DNA of 64,000 bases from an uncultured Oscillospiraceae bacterium (GCA_934597535.1 CAKTRT010000002.1:1-64000); one strand, 5' to 3'; positions 7,802 to 19,910 are shown, counted from the stretch's first letter. Translations and numbers: made by a program. The notes: generated from the letters alone by a model not told the origin.

Positions 7802-9583
7802 ATGGCCTTCGACCAGAGCTTTCTGGACGAGCTGATCGCCCGCAACGACATTGTTGACGTTGTGAGCAATTACGTCTCGCTTCAGAAAAAGGGAGCGAAC
7901 TATTTTGGTCTCTGTCCCTTCCACAACGAAAAGACCGGTTCGTTCTCCGTTTCACCGGAGAAGCAGATCTGCTACTGCTTTGGCTGCAAAAAGGGCGGCG
8001 GGGTCATCAACTTCATCATGGAAGAGGAGCATCTCTCCTTTCCCGATGCGGTGCGTTTCCTTGCAAAGCGCGTGAACATGCCCGTCCCGGAAGAGACGCA
8101 CAGCGAGGAGAGCCGGCTTCGTTCGCGCATTTTGTCGCTCAACCGCGACGCGGCGCACTTCTACTACGATCTGCTCCACTCGCCGCGCGGCGAGCCTGTG
8201 ATGCAGTATATGCGGGAGCGGAAGATCACGCAGCGCAACGCAACGAACTTCGGCCTTGGCGCGGCGGCAGACGAATGGACGATGCTGACCGATGCGATGA
8301 GACAGAAGGGATACGGAGACGGAGAGCTTTTGGCCTCCGGGCTGTCCATCCGCGGAAAGAACGGCGGACTGTATGATAAATTCCGCAAACGCCTGATCTT
8401 CCCTATCATCGATGTGCGCGGCGATGTGCTGGGCTTCGGCGGGCGCATCATCAGCAAGGACGATCCGGGCGCAAAGTATATGAACACGCCTGAGACCATT
8501 GTTTACAGCAAGCGCCGGGTCCTCTACGGGCTAAACCTTGCCAAAAAGAGCAAACGCAGCAATATCATTCTGGTTGAGGGCAACATCGACGTCGTGATGC
8601 TGCATCAGGCGGGCTTCGACAACGCCTGCGCCTCGATGGGCACAGCGCTGACAAGCGAGCAGATCCAGCTTTTGAGCCGCTATACAAAGGAAGTTATTCT
8701 CTGCTATGATAACGACGACGCGGGGAAGATCGCGACGCAGAAGGCGCTGACGCTTTTAAACAACACTGACTTTCAGGTCAAGGTGCTGGAGCTTCCCAAG
8801 CGGCTCGTGGACGGGCAGTATGTCAAACAGGACGCAGACGATTTCATCAAATTTCAGGGAAAAGACGCCTTTGAGCATCTGCTTTCGGGCAGCGAGAGCG
8901 GGATGGACTTCCGTATGGCGCAGCTGGGAGCAAAGTTCGACTTGAAGAGCGACGAGGGGCGCATCGGCTACGGCGAAGCCGCCGCTACGCTGCTCGCTTC
9001 GGTGCCGAATGCCGTTGAGCGGGAGATCTACGCCGTGCGCGCAGCCGAAGCTGCCGGCATTACGGCGGAGGCGATGAAGCTCGAGGTCGAGCGTGCGCGG
9101 AAACGAGCGCGTTACAGGGAAAAGCGCGAGCAGGAGCGCCATGACCTCAACCCCGTGGCGAACGCCCAGCCGCGTGAGCGTGCCATCCGCTATGCGGATC
9201 TGCGGTCGGCACTGGCGGAGGAGGGCGTGCTGCGGCTGCTGGCGCTGGACGATTCGCTTTTTTCGGATTCGCCGCTGCGGGAAGAGGACTTCTCCTCTCC
9301 CCTATTGGGTCGGCTTTTCACGGCGCTGCGCGCACAGCTGGCGCAAAGCGGAAGAGTCAGCATTGGGGCGCTCGCGGGCGAGTTCACGCAGGAGGAGATC
9401 AACCACCTGATCGGTATTCTGCAAAAGCCGGAGTCGCTCAAAAACGGCGCGCAGGCGCTCAAAGATTACAGCGCCATTATAATGGAACAGGCACACAAGC
9501 GCGCGGCTGCGGAGGAAGATCCCCTGACCGCTGCGATGGAAAAAAACAAATACAAGGGTAACGGAGGAAAGCAACATGGATAA
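7802..9583 (+). CDS. dnaG: DNA primase
   Basis: Synthesises RNA primers for replication. The 593-aa protein has an N-terminal CHC2 zinc ribbon (C38, H41, C59, C62), then the RNA-polymerase core. Its Toprim signature ([18 protein letters not shown], later YDNDDAGK) holds the catalytic acidic residues. A C-terminal helicase-binding region follows. The ATG follows AAAGGAG at eight bases. Its last eight bases overlap the start of sigA, the old macromolecular-synthesis arrangement dnaG-rpoD. rpsU, which precedes dnaG in some genomes, is not present. A 130-base AT-rich leader (7673-7801) probably holds the promoter but no clear hexamers were found. Confidence 0.96.
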   Translation: MAFDQSFLDELIARNDIVDVVSNYVSLQKKGANYFGLCPFHNEKTGSFSVSPEKQICYCFGCKKGGGVINFIMEEEHLSFPDAVRFLAKRVNMPVPEETHSEESRLRSRILSLNRDAAHFYYDLLHSPRGEPVMQYMRERKITQRNATNFGLGAAADEWTMLTDAMRQKGYGDGELLASGLSIRGKNGGLYDKFRKRLIFPIIDVRGDVLGFGGRIISKDDPGAKYMNTPETIVYSKRRVLYGLNLAKKSKRSNIILVEGNIDVVMLHQAGFDNACASMGTALTSEQIQLLSRYTKEVILCYDNDDAGKIATQKALTLLNNTDFQVKVLELPKRLVDGQYVKQDADDFIKFQGKDAFEHLLSGSESGMDFRMAQLGAKFDLKSDEGRIGYGEAAATLLASVPNAVEREIYAVRAAEAAGITAEAMKLEVERARKRARYREKREQERHDLNPVANAQPRERAIRYADLRSALAEEGVLRLLALDDSLFSDSPLREEDFSSPLLGRLFTALRAQLAQSGRVSIGALAGEFTQEEINHLIGILQKPESLKNGAQALKDYSAIIMEQAHKRAAAEEDPLTAAMEKNKYKGNGGKQHG

Positions 9584-10979
9584 GGAACTGACCAGCAAGG
9601 AACTGGAAGAGCAGGCGGATGCGCTGCTGGCCGATACAGACTTTGAAGAGATCAAGCTGCCGAAGAAAGCGAAGAAGGTTGCCGCTGCAAAGAAAGCGGA
9701 GGAATCCGGCAGCGAAGAGAAGCCAACGGAAAAATTCCCGCCGCTCGATGAAAAGCTGGTCGCTTCGCTCCCCGCAGCGGCGCTGCTGCAGAGCAACGAA
9801 AAGCTGATGGAGCTTTTTGCCAAGGGCAAGGCCAAAGGCAAGCTCGACTCCGGAGACGTGATGGAAACACTCGACGAGATGAACCTTGAGGGTGAGCAGC
9901 TCGATCAGATCTACGACTCACTGGAAACGCTGGGGGTAGATCTGGGCACCGCTGAGCCGATCGACAGCAGCATTGACGATATCGAGCCGCCGATAGAGGA
10001 GATCGCCGAGATCGAAGAGGAGGAGCTGGTAGACCCGAATGAGCTGGTGGACAGCTTTTCGACCGACGATCCCGTGCGCATGTACCTCAAGGAGATCGGC
10101 AAGGTATCGCTGCTGTCCGCCGATGAAGAGATCGCGCTGGCGACGGACATGTCCGCCGGCGTGGAGGCGCAGCAGAAGCTCGACGAGGCCGCAAAAAATG
10201 GCATCACACTGAGCGAAGAGGAGACGGCCGCCCTCAAGGCGGCGGTAAAGAAGGGCGAAAAATCCAAGCAGCGTCTGGCCGAGGCCAACCTGCGCCTGGT
10301 CGTGTCCATTGCCAAGCGCTATGTGGGACGCGGTATGCTGTTCCTTGATCTTATTCAGGAGGGCAATCTGGGACTGATCAAGGCGGTGGAGAAGTTTGAC
10401 CACACCAAGGGCTACAAGTTCTCGACCTACGCAACATGGTGGATCCGTCAGGCCATCACCCGCGCCATTGCCGATCAGGCACGCACCATCCGCATTCCCG
10501 TGCACATGGTCGAAACGATCAACAAGGTCATCCGTGTATCCCGCCAGCTCCTGCAGGAGCTGGGGCACGATCCCTCCCCTGAGGAGATCGCCGCCGAGAT
10601 GGATATGCCCGTGGACAAGGTGCGAGAGATCCTGAAGATCGCGCAGGAGCCGGTTTCCCTTGAAACGCCGATCGGCGAAGAAGAGGACAGCCATCTCGGC
10701 GACTTCATTCCCGACGAGGGCGCAAGCGAGCCAAGCGAGGCCGCGTCGTTCACGCTCCTGCAGGAGCAGCTTGTGGACGTGCTCTCTACCCTTACCCCGC
10801 GCGAGGAAAAGGTCTTAAAGCTCCGCTTCGGTATTGAAGACGGCCGTCCCCGCACGCTTGAAGAGGTTGGCAAGGAGTTCAATGTCACGCGCGAGCGCAT
10901 CCGCCAGATCGAGGCTAAAGCGCTGCGCAAGCTACGCCACCCGAGCCGCAGCAAGAAGCTGAAAGACTTTCTGAACTGA
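9576..10979 (+). CDS. sigA: RNA polymerase housekeeping sigma factor
   Basis: The 467-aa sigma-70 group 1 protein starts with an acidic, Ala/Lys-rich region 1. Region 1.2 is [21 protein letters not shown]. Regions 2.1-2.4 follow, with the -10 recognition helix [15 protein letters not shown]. Region 3 and region 4.2 come last, the latter with the -35 helix [20 protein letters not shown]. It overlaps dnaG by eight bases and has a strong terminator downstream. The many TTGACA-17-TATAAT promoters in this window match the specificity expected for it. Residues 1-60 are unusually Lys/Glu/Ala-rich, as in related Clostridia. Confidence 0.97.
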   Translation: MDKELTSKELEEQADALLADTDFEEIKLPKKAKKVAAAKKAEESGSEEKPTEKFPPLDEKLVASLPAAALLQSNEKLMELFAKGKAKGKLDSGDVMETLDEMNLEGEQLDQIYDSLETLGVDLGTAEPIDSSIDDIEPPIEEIAEIEEEELVDPNELVDSFSTDDPVRMYLKEIGKVSLLSADEEIALATDMSAGVEAQQKLDEAAKNGITLSEEETAALKAAVKKGEKSKQRLAEANLRLVVSIAKRYVGRGMLFLDLIQEGNLGLIKAVEKFDHTKGYKFSTYATWWIRQAITRAIADQARTIRIPVHMVETINKVIRVSRQLLQELGHDPSPEEIAAEMDMPVDKVREILKIAQEPVSLETPIGEEEDSHLGDFIPDEGASEPSEAASFTLLQEQLVDVLSTLTPREEKVLKLRFGIEDGRPRTLEEVGKEFNVTRERIRQIEAKALRKLRHPSRSKKLKDFLN

Positions 10980-10988
10980 ACAACACAA

Positions 10989-11026
10989 AGCAGGACGGCA
11001 GACTATGGCTGCCATCCTGCTTTTTT
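10989..11026 (+). terminator. dnaG-sigA terminator
   Basis: Arms AGCAGGACGGCAG (10989-11001) and CTGCCATCCTGCT (11009-11021), one mismatch, followed by a T run (11021-11026). Confidence 0.88.
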
Positions 11027-11096
11027 GTATTAGCAGCGCAATTGTGAACTGTGTGTAAATTCGCATATAACTCGCAAAGATATTTATATAAAACTA

Positions 11097-11124
11097 TTGA
11101 CAAATTTCAAGAAGATGCTATGAT
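11097..11124 (+). promoter_or_regulatory. promoter of the ribbon-helix-helix gene
   Basis: TTGACA (11097-11102), 16-base spacer, TATGAT (11119-11124). The -10 lies inside a perfect inverted repeat (11114-11130). Confidence 0.75.
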
Positions 11125-11130
11125 AGCATC
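11114..11130. promoter_or_regulatory. operator-like inverted repeat over the -10
   Basis: GATGCTA-TGA-TAGCATC, seven-base perfect arms, covering the -10 of the promoter for a ribbon-helix-helix protein. The position suggests autorepression; this is inference. Confidence 0.5.
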
Positions 11131-11152
11131 CAGAAAGAAACCAAGGAGGCGC

Positions 11153-11806
11153 ATGATGAAAAAGAACCTGTACAGTCTGACGCTGTCAGACGATGTGGTG
11201 CGCGAGGTCGATGCGCTGGCCCACCGGATGGGTACGAACCGTTCGGCGCTCGTGAACCAAATTCTGGCAGAGTACGTCTCTGTGCCGACGCCCGAGCGCC
11301 GCTGGAATGATATTTTCGAGGCCATAGAAGAGCTGATGACGCCCACGCGCGAGCTGGTGCCGTTCTTTGCTCCCGGCTCGTCCACGATGTCGCTCAAGTC
11401 GAGCTTATCGTATAAGTACCGCCCGACGGTCAAGTACGAGGTCGATTTAAGCAGCGGCGACGGCCAGACGATGGGCACGCTGAACGTCGTGTTCCGCACG
11501 CAGTCGGCGGCGCTGATCTCCGCGATGACGAGCTTCTTCCGGCTCTGGGTGCAGATCGAGGACAAGTGCCTCGCTCCCCTGCTTGGAAGCTCCATCTCCT
11601 GCGCGCTGTACGATGGGCGATTCGTCCGTCCGCTCGCGATGCCGCGCGGCAAAGTGCTGACGGCCGACGACGTCGCCGGTGCAATCAGCGCATACGTCCA
11701 GCTCTTCGACCGGCTGCTCAAGGGTTATCTCGACGGTTCACTTTCCGCGAGCGACGTTGAAATGGCCTACCGCGGCGATCTGCGAAGCAGAGCGCTGCTC
11801 ATTTGA
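11153..11806 (+). CDS. ribbon-helix-helix protein of unknown function upstream of clpB
   Basis: A 217-aa protein. Residues 1-45 (KKNLYSLTLSDDVVREVDAL, then a second helix ending NQILAEY) look like a ribbon-helix-helix DNA-binding domain of the CopG/Arc type. The remaining ~170 residues form a mixed domain I do not recognise. The start is set at ATG 11153 after AAGGAGG; a second ATG follows at once. clpB begins 40 bases after the stop with no visible promoter or terminator between, so the two are probably co-transcribed. It could be an autorepressor that links clpB to a signal sensed by the C-terminal domain (inference). Confidence 0.7.
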   Translation: MMKKNLYSLTLSDDVVREVDALAHRMGTNRSALVNQILAEYVSVPTPERRWNDIFEAIEELMTPTRELVPFFAPGSSTMSLKSSLSYKYRPTVKYEVDLSSGDGQTMGTLNVVFRTQSAALISAMTSFFRLWVQIEDKCLAPLLGSSISCALYDGRFVRPLAMPRGKVLTADDVAGAISAYVQLFDRLLKGYLDGSLSASDVEMAYRGDLRSRALLI

Positions 11807-11846
11807 TCACTTAATTGTAAAAAACACGAATTTGAGGTGAACTTGA

Positions 11847-14438
<2,592 letters not shown>

Positions 14439-14446
14439 ATACGCGC

Positions 14447-14475
14447 GAAAAGCCGCCCATTCGGGCGGCTTTTTC
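14447..14475 (+). terminator. clpB terminator
   Basis: AGCCGCCC (14451-14458), ATTC loop, GGGCGGCT (14463-14470), followed by TTTTT. Confidence 0.85.
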
Positions 14476-14507
14476 CGTTTCGCTACCGATAGTAGCGGAA
14501 TACTTGG

Positions 14508-14536
14508 TGGACTTTTGCGCCAAAAACTGCTACGAT
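14508..14536 (+). promoter_or_regulatory. possible promoter of the XRE regulator/lipoprotein pair
   Basis: TGGACT (14508-14513), 17-base spacer, TACGAT (14531-14536). Both hexamers are imperfect. Confidence 0.4.
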
Positions 14537-14565
14537 AGCGCCATCAAGGCAAAGGAGGCACGATC

Positions 14566-15090
14566 ATGGACAACGAACTCGGCGCGCGTATCCGCACGCT
14601 TCGAAAGGAGCGCGGGCTGTCGCAGGAGGCGCTGGCGCAGGCACTCGAAGTCTCGCGGCAGGCCGTGACAAAGTGGGAAGACGGCTCGTCGCTACCGAGC
14701 ACGGCGAACCTCTTCGCGCTCTCGGGCTTTTTCGGTGTTCCGCTCGCAGAGCTGACCGGCACGCCAGATGGGAACGCTCCCGCAAGCATATCGGAGAAAA
14801 CACGCGATAAGCGCACAAAGACCCTGCGCATTGGCGCATGGGTGCTGTTGGCCGTCAGCGTACCGGTATTGCTTGTATGCGCCGTACAGTATTTTACTGC
14901 CGGACCGCCTATTCCAGAGGATGTTTCGATCGTCGGCGGCGTTGATATGGCGACAGACATCTACGTTATGGGTCGGTTTCCTTCGCATCTGTTTTTAGCC
15001 GCACTGTCGCTCTTTGTCGTGGGACTTGGTGTGCTGATAGGATTGAAAATCAAAAGGTGGAAAGGGAAAACACATGACGGGCAAGATTAA
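14566..15090 (+). CDS. XRE-family regulator with membrane-spanning C-terminus
   Basis: A 174-aa protein. Residues 1-60 are a Cro/C1 helix-turn-helix (RTLRKERGLSQEALAQALEV, then RQAVTKWEDGSSLPS). After a linker come two hydrophobic segments (about 88-108 and 140-162), so the DNA-binding domain is tethered to the membrane. A GGAGG site lies nine bases before the ATG. The reading frame overlaps the following lipoprotein gene by 17 bases, so the pair is coupled. This may be a membrane-anchored repressor sensing an envelope signal through the lipoprotein (inference). Confidence 0.8.
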   Translation: MDNELGARIRTLRKERGLSQEALAQALEVSRQAVTKWEDGSSLPSTANLFALSGFFGVPLAELTGTPDGNAPASISEKTRDKRTKTLRIGAWVLLAVSVPVLLVCAVQYFTAGPPIPEDVSIVGGVDMATDIYVMGRFPSHLFLAALSLFVVGLGVLIGLKIKRWKGKTHDGQD

Positions 15091-15481
15091 AGTTTTATTA
15101 CCGCTGCTGCTCATTTTTCTACTTGTCGGCTGCGGCAAAATGGATGACGGCCTGACCATCGAGGGCCACGACTGGACATACGCAAACGCCATTGACAGCG
15201 CGGGGCAGCCGCTCGACCTCCCCGCCCTCACCTGCTCCGCACTGGATGGTACACTGACCGTCACCGACACAGACGGCAGCACGCAGAGCGGCACCTTTAC
15301 TCTCACCCAGCGCGACGCGAACGACGTCCTCTATGATCTTACGCTGGACAGCGAGACTGGCAAGGCACTTGTCGGCGTCACGGAATACACCGACGCCGCG
15401 GGCGGGAAACGCAGCGAGTATACGCTCATTTTGTTGCTGCCGGAGCAGACGGTTTATTTTCGCGCCGATATGGCGGAATGA
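15074..15481 (+). CDS. small predicted lipoprotein
   Basis: A 135-aa protein with a lipoprotein signal: basic start MTGKIK, hydrophobic LLPLLLIFLLV, lipobox LVGC with the acylated Cys at about residue 20. The mature part is acidic, rich in Asp and Thr, and beta-type (TLTVTDTDGSTQSGTFTLTQ). I do not recognise the family. It starts inside the end of the membrane-bound XRE regulator gene, suggesting joint function at the cell surface. Confidence 0.75.
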   Translation: MTGKIKVLLPLLLIFLLVGCGKMDDGLTIEGHDWTYANAIDSAGQPLDLPALTCSALDGTLTVTDTDGSTQSGTFTLTQRDANDVLYDLTLDSETGKALVGVTEYTDAAGGKRSEYTLILLLPEQTVYFRADMAE

Positions 15482-15534
15482 ATTAAAACCGCTCGAAAGG
15501 GCGGGGTTTCCTCTGCACCGTGCAGGGGCGCGGA

Positions 15535-15574
15535 AAAGGGGGCCATTCTCTCACGTGAGAGAATGGCCCCCTTT
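15535..15574. repeat. 40-base perfect palindrome, copy 1, probable bidirectional terminator
   Basis: Two 20-base arms meet at CAC/GTG with no unpaired base. The outer ends are AAAGGGGGCC and GGCCCCCTTT. It lies between the convergent lipoprotein gene and split ATPase gene. The core CATTCTCTCAC/GTGAGAGAATG recurs at 34340-34379. A second small hairpin (GCTGCC-TTCA-GGCAGC, 15575-15590) follows at once. Confidence 0.85.
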
Positions 15575-15606
15575 GCTGCCTTCAGGCAGCAAGAATCTGT
15601 AAAGCA

Positions 15607-16404
15607 CTATTGCTTTAATAGCCTTTTAATTTCTTTCTCTGCAAGCGCAGTGACCCCCTCGAAATCCACGCAGGGGTGGTATGCGGATTCCAGTGCGTCA
15701 TGCGCCTTCTTGGCGTCCGACAGCGCGCCCACTGCCTCGTCTAAGAGCGATGCTTCCACGCGGCGCGTGAAGCGTAGCTTCGCCTTCTGCGCGCGCGTGA
15801 GCTTCTCCTCCGCCATCGCGTCGAGACGCAGACGGCGGTAGGGCTTTCCCTCGTATGGGATGCTGGCGTTCGTCGTGATGAATGCCAGCCCCTTTTCCGG
15901 GATCAGCACGTGATGGAGCTCCCGCGGCCGGTCGGGATTCGGGCAGGCGATGACATCGAAATGCTTCTCCTGCGCCGCCAGCACGATGGCCTCAAGCATT
16001 TCATTTCCCAATCCCGCGCTGTCGATGATCGCGTAAATGCGCGGGCAGAAAGCTTCGACCGTGTCGAATCGGCAGATCTCGCCCCGATGCGTCACACCGC
16101 CTAAAAATACGCGGTCGATGTGTCCGCTGCCGCTTCCCTCGCCGCGCAGTTCACGCGCGAGAATGCCGTTCGTGCGGCGGCGAAGCTTCGAAACGTCCAT
16201 CTGCGCGTGCATCGCCACGCGGCGCTCGCTCTCCACCTCGCCCATCGCGCGCAGGATGCGGTAGGCGCTGCGGTAGTGTGCGCGATATTCGTCGCTCAGC
16301 GCGATGATCTCCGCGCGGCGAGCTTTGGCCGCCTCCACGTCGTAAAAGCGCGTCAGGTCAACATAGCGCTCACTCGTGACCGCGTAGGTCGGCTCGAGCA
16401 CATG
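15607..16404 (-). pseudogene. P-loop ATPase, C-terminal part separated by the mobile element
   Basis: This frame encodes the last ~265 residues of a ~355-aa ATPase. It begins at the element junction with HVLEPTYAVTSERYVDLTRF, which is the natural continuation of DGTSPH at the end of the fragment at 25531-25804. Joined, they give one protein with a Walker A motif near residue 37 and two similar halves, resembling the PRK06851-type nucleotide-binding family (function unknown). The frame is otherwise intact to its stop. A GTG at 16401 could restart translation but would yield a product without the P-loop. The gene is read as disrupted, reversible if the element excises. Confidence 0.85.
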
Positions 16405-16425
16405 GGGGAAGATACATTAGGACAC
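16401..16425. other. left attachment site (attL) of the mobile element
   Basis: CATG (16401-16404) is shared with the right junction at 25531-25534. CATTAGGACAC (16415-16425) inside the element is the exact reverse complement of GTGTCCTAATG (25511-25521) at the other end. The serine recombinase gene ends 55 bases further in. Confidence 0.75.
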
Positions 16426-16479
16426 TTTTGGAAAGCAGGGCTTAGACGGCACCATACCGTGGTCATGGTACCTAAATCT

Positions 16480-18069
16480 TCAGAATTTCCATGTGATTTT
16501 GACTTCCTGTTCGCCGGTATCCGGATTAGTTTCTCCAATCTCGATTTTCTCAATCAGAGCCACGGCCAGTTCTCTGGGCAAGGTGTCCAGTTGCAGGAGC
16601 TCCCGTGCCTTTTCCATCAGGTCTTCCTGCTCCTTTGGCTGCTCCCGCTCGGTCAGCTCATCGCCGATCTGGACCAGCCGAAGTTCCAAGCGACCCTTCT
16701 CCGCCAGAAAATCTCGGTTCAGCTCCACAAACTGCCCCTCACTCAGAACGCCGGATATTTTATCCAGATACAGGTTTTTCAGCGCAAGGCTCCGTTTTTC
16801 CAGTTGAGCGATCAGGGTCTTTTGTTCCTGCAGCAAGGCATCCCTGCGAGTGTCCTGCGGTGGCGGAATGTCCAGTTCTTCCAGCGTGTAGTAGGTCTGG
16901 ACGTAGTGCCTCAGCCTCTCCAGCACCAAATCGATTAGCCAATCCAGCCGGATGGAATGGCGGGTGCACAGCTTCTCCACGCCGCTGTCGGCATAGAGCT
17001 TGCATCGGAGATAATAGACCCGCTTCGCTCCCTTTTTGCCGTTGGAAGTCTTGCTCATGGTGCTGCCGCAGTCCATGCACTTCACAAGTCCTGCCAACGG
17101 ATGGACCATCCCGGTCCCGTCCTCTCTGGACCGCAGCGCCATCAGCTTCTGCACCGTCTGGAACGTCTTTCGGTCAATGATGGCCTCGTGGGTGTCCTCC
17201 ACCCGGAACCACTGCTCCTGCGGCATCGTGATGAGGGTCTTGGATTTATAGCTGACCTTCTTCGTCCGGCCTTGCACCATGACGCCGGTATACATTTCAT
17301 TGTGAAGGATGCGCCAGACCGTGGTCTTGTTCCATAATCCGTAGTCGTTCTTGATGGGGTGGTTGCAGCTCCAGCCGCGTTCCGCCTTATACCGGGTAGG
17401 ATTGACGATCCCCCTGCTGTTGAGCATAAACGCGATGTTCTGCTTGCCATGGCCCTCCATCGCCCACCGAAAGATCTGCCGCACTACCTCCGCCGCTTCC
17501 GGCTCAATAATGAGGTGATTTTTGTTCTTCGGGTCCTTCTGATAGCCGTAAACGGGAAATCCGCCGATGTACTGCCCCTGCCGCCGTTTCATGTCGAAAA
17601 CCATGCGGATGTTCTCGGAAAGGTCCTCTAAGTACCACTCGTTGATGAGGCCGTTGATCTGACGGGCTTTCTTGTTGCCCTTAATCTCGGTGTCGGCGTT
17701 GTCAGCCACCGCGATAAACCGGATGCCCCAGATGGGAAACAGGCCGTGGATGTACTTCTCCACCAATTCCATATCGCGGGTAAAACGGGACTGGCTTTTG
17801 CAGAGAATGATCTGAAACTTCTTCTCCTTGGCCGCTTCGATCATCTTGTTGAAGTCAGGCCGCAGGCTGTCAGCGCCGGAATAGTCCTCGTCGCAGTAGA
17901 TATGGTAGATGTCCCAGCCGCGCTCCACGGCGTAGCTGATCAGCAGAGATTTCTGGTTCTGGATGCTTTCAGATTCAGGTTGCTGCTTATCTTCGTCCTC
18001 CTTACTCAGTCGTGTATAAATCGCGCAAAGGATAGTTACACCTCCTTCAAGGCGTAACTGCTCACTCAA
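16480..18069 (-). CDS. large serine recombinase (integrase of the element)
   Basis: A 529-aa site-specific recombinase. The N-terminal resolvase domain has the catalytic serine in YTRLSKED (about residue 22) and the conserved arginines in CKSQSRFTRD. The recombinase domain includes NGLINEWYLEDLSENIR and GYQKDPKNKNHLIIEPEAAE. A zinc ribbon (CMDCGSTM ... YYLRCKLYADSGVEKLC) and a coiled-coil C-terminal arm follow. It lies next to attL, as usual for such elements, and is the likely enzyme for this insertion. The first in-frame start is a TTG (18069) with a weak site; a strong AAGGAGG lies about 25 bases inside the frame, so the true start is uncertain. Confidence 0.93.
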   Translation of the reverse strand: MSEQLRLEGGVTILCAIYTRLSKEDEDKQQPESESIQNQKSLLISYAVERGWDIYHIYCDEDYSGADSLRPDFNKMIEAAKEKKFQIILCKSQSRFTRDMELVEKYIHGLFPIWGIRFIAVADNADTEIKGNKKARQINGLINEWYLEDLSENIRMVFDMKRRQGQYIGGFPVYGYQKDPKNKNHLIIEPEAAEVVRQIFRWAMEGHGKQNIAFMLNSRGIVNPTRYKAERGWSCNHPIKNDYGLWNKTTVWRILHNEMYTGVMVQGRTKKVSYKSKTLITMPQEQWFRVEDTHEAIIDRKTFQTVQKLMALRSREDGTGMVHPLAGLVKCMDCGSTMSKTSNGKKGAKRVYYLRCKLYADSGVEKLCTRHSIRLDWLIDLVLERLRHYVQTYYTLEELDIPPPQDTRRDALLQEQKTLIAQLEKRSLALKNLYLDKISGVLSEGQFVELNRDFLAEKGRLELRLVQIGDELTEREQPKEQEDLMEKARELLQLDTLPRELAVALIEKIEIGETNPDTGEQEVKITWKF

Positions 18070-18142
18070 ATCATAGCATAGGAGCAGCTACCCGGCAAGA
18101 AATTATTTGAAATCCCTACGCCGCTAAAATGCAGCGTAGGGA

Positions 18143-18259
18143 TCATTTGGACAGTTCTTTTGTGAGCCACGCGGTGATGGCTTGTTGGATGATGGTACTG
18201 ATTGGGGACTCGTCGTTGGATTGATGTTGTTCTTCTATGATGAATATTGGGTCTTTCAC
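18143..18259 (-). CDS. 38-residue protein upstream of the serine recombinase
   Basis: A GTG-started frame of 38 codons with a strong GGAGGTG five bases upstream: it begins VKDPIFIIEEQHQ and ends TAWLTKELSK. It is acidic at the start and helical at the end. It sits 73 bases before the recombinase start on the same strand, between the recombinase and a transcription terminator. Very small conserved proteins are often found beside clostridial serine recombinases; a role as accessory or directionality factor is possible but not shown. Confidence 0.6.
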   Translation of the reverse strand: MKDPIFIIEEQHQSNDESPISTIIQQAITAWLTKELSK

Positions 18260-18304
18260 AAAAACACCTCCGGGGAATTTTATGAATGGATGATTCGAGA
18301 TATG

Positions 18305-18339
18305 AAAAAGCAGATGTACATGGTGTACATCTGCTTTTT
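18305..18339. terminator. bidirectional terminator inside the element
   Basis: Perfect 16-base arms AAAAAGCAGATGTACA and TGTACATCTGCTTTTT around TGG. It separates the ATPase gene ending at 18427 from the recombinase module. The rest of 18070-18426 holds only the 38-aa gene. Confidence 0.85.
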
Positions 18340-18426
18340 AGTATTACAATAACTAATTGTTCCGAACGCTATTATAAAAGTATACCGAAAACTAACCTCC
18401 GCACCCCTATCACCTTTAGGTATCAT

Positions 18427-19758
18427 TTATTTCTCTAAATCATTTTCTAAGACGTCAAGTAATTCTTTCAACGATACTTTTGTGCTTTCAGGGACTCCTT
18501 TATAGTCTCCTTGAAGATATCTATTCTGGATATTATGATTAGGGTGTACGCGACCAACAGTATCAGTAATACAGTCAATATGCCTCTGTCCATTCTTGTC
18601 TTTATTAATAATATAAAATGTGCTGGCTGGCAATTCAGAATCCATGAGTAATGTATTGTGTGTAGTAACAACCAACTGTCCTGAAATTTCTGACTGTACA
18701 GATAGCAGAAGATCTCGAACACGCATATCGTGAATCCCTGTATCCAATTCGTCAATTACAACCGTAGATCCTGTTGCCGCTATCAAAAAGAATGGCAATA
18801 GCTCTAGGATTGACTGCGTGCCTGTAGATTCTAAATTAAACGGAACATCGCACAATTTTCCCGAAATCATTTGCTGGGTATAAAGCTCATAATGAACACT
18901 ATTCTCTTTGTTTTTCTTCTTGTAGTACGCAGTCTTAATATCCGTGTTGATTTTCGGCAAAAAGCAATTCAGCATTGCCTCTGCTCGATCTAATTCCTGA
19001 AGATGATCAGACTTAATATCTCCTCTATCCAATTCACTAAGCATCGGATGGACAAGGCCAACTATCCCTCGGTCCGGAGCGTTTGGGAATTTGACTTTGC
19101 ACGACAATCTTAAGAGATCTTCCAAGCAAATCTTAAACTGTTTAGAAATTGCACTATTTAAATAACTTTGAGTTTTATCTCCTATCTCATGCTGCAAAAT
19201 CGCTAAGAGGGAGTGCTTTCCCCAAAACTTTGTTAAATTGGTATAAACATCTGCCAAAAATGCTTTGTCAATAAACACCTTTTCATTAAGCTTCTTTGAC
19301 ATCGGTGTAATGTCAAAATATACCCCCTTATTCTTCTCAAGAGTATACTCCAATCTTTCATGAACGATTTCTTTTTCGCCCATCTCCATAAGATAGCGGC
19401 CTTTTTTTCCATCAATAATGAAAGAAAAGTCTAGAATAAGGTTGTCCGTCGTTCCTATTGCACGTACATCCTGCACTATCGCTTCCATGTCTCTGAATTG
19501 TGCTCGGAGCATTTTGAGAAAACTCTCATCCTCTGCAATCTCTTTATTATTTGACATAAACTCTTGCAGAAAATCCCTAAAGTCCATCGTTCGCATAGTT
19601 TCCGCAAGGGTAAAAAATGCTGCTGCAAAATTGGATTTTCCAGCACCGTTTTCTCCATAAAGAAGAACCAAGTTTTTAGGGACACCGCTCTTTTGGGTTA
19701 GATCGACCGTCAAGGTTGAAAAGGTTTTATAATTCTCAAGATGGATTGACGTAAACAT
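18427..19758 (-). CDS. AAA/ABC-type ATPase (AAA_15/AAA_21-like), possible defence protein
   Basis: A 443-aa SMC/OLD-like ATPase. The start MFTSIHLENYKTF is the beta hairpin typical of the class. Walker A is YGENGAGKSNFAAAF (about residues 34-48). The signature-like LESTGTQSILELLPF and Walker B STVVIDELDTGIH lie near residue 330, followed by the switch histidine in VVTTHNTLLMD. The insertion between is helical. No TOPRIM nuclease domain is visible. Such stand-alone ATPases are common in phage-defence loci of mobile elements. It has its own promoter and is divergent from the MBL operon; the two could form one system (inference). AT-rich. Confidence 0.82.
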   Translation of the reverse strand: MFTSIHLENYKTFSTLTVDLTQKSGVPKNLVLLYGENGAGKSNFAAAFFTLAETMRTMDFRDFLQEFMSNNKEIAEDESFLKMLRAQFRDMEAIVQDVRAIGTTDNLILDFSFIIDGKKGRYLMEMGEKEIVHERLEYTLEKNKGVYFDITPMSKKLNEKVFIDKAFLADVYTNLTKFWGKHSLLAILQHEIGDKTQSYLNSAISKQFKICLEDLLRLSCKVKFPNAPDRGIVGLVHPMLSELDRGDIKSDHLQELDRAEAMLNCFLPKINTDIKTAYYKKKNKENSVHYELYTQQMISGKLCDVPFNLESTGTQSILELLPFFLIAATGSTVVIDELDTGIHDMRVRDLLLSVQSEISGQLVVTTHNTLLMDSELPASTFYIINKDKNGQRHIDCITDTVGRVHPNHNIQNRYLQGDYKGVPESTKVSLKELLDVLENDLEK

Positions 19759-19777
19759 TTAATCCCCTCCAAGCCTC

Positions 19778-19806
19778 ATTATAACAATCTCACCGTACGT
19801 TGTCTA
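19778..19806 (-). promoter_or_regulatory. promoter of the element ATPase
   Basis: Minus strand TAGACA (19806-19801), 17-base spacer, TATAAT (19783-19778), about 20 bases before the start codon at 19758, leaving a very short leader with GGAGGGG. Confidence 0.75.
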
Positions 19807-19881
19807 GTTCAATCTTCACTGTCTATCTTTATATTTTTATTATTTTTGTAACTTTTTATTACTATTTTTGCAAAAACAATA

Positions 19882-19910
19882 TTTACAGCAGAGGAGTTTT
19901 CTGTTATAAT
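19882..19910 (+). promoter_or_regulatory. promoter of the MBL operon
   Basis: TTTACA (19882-19887), 17-base spacer, TATAAT (19905-19910). Transcription would begin near 19917, giving a leader of about 88 bases. Confidence 0.8.
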
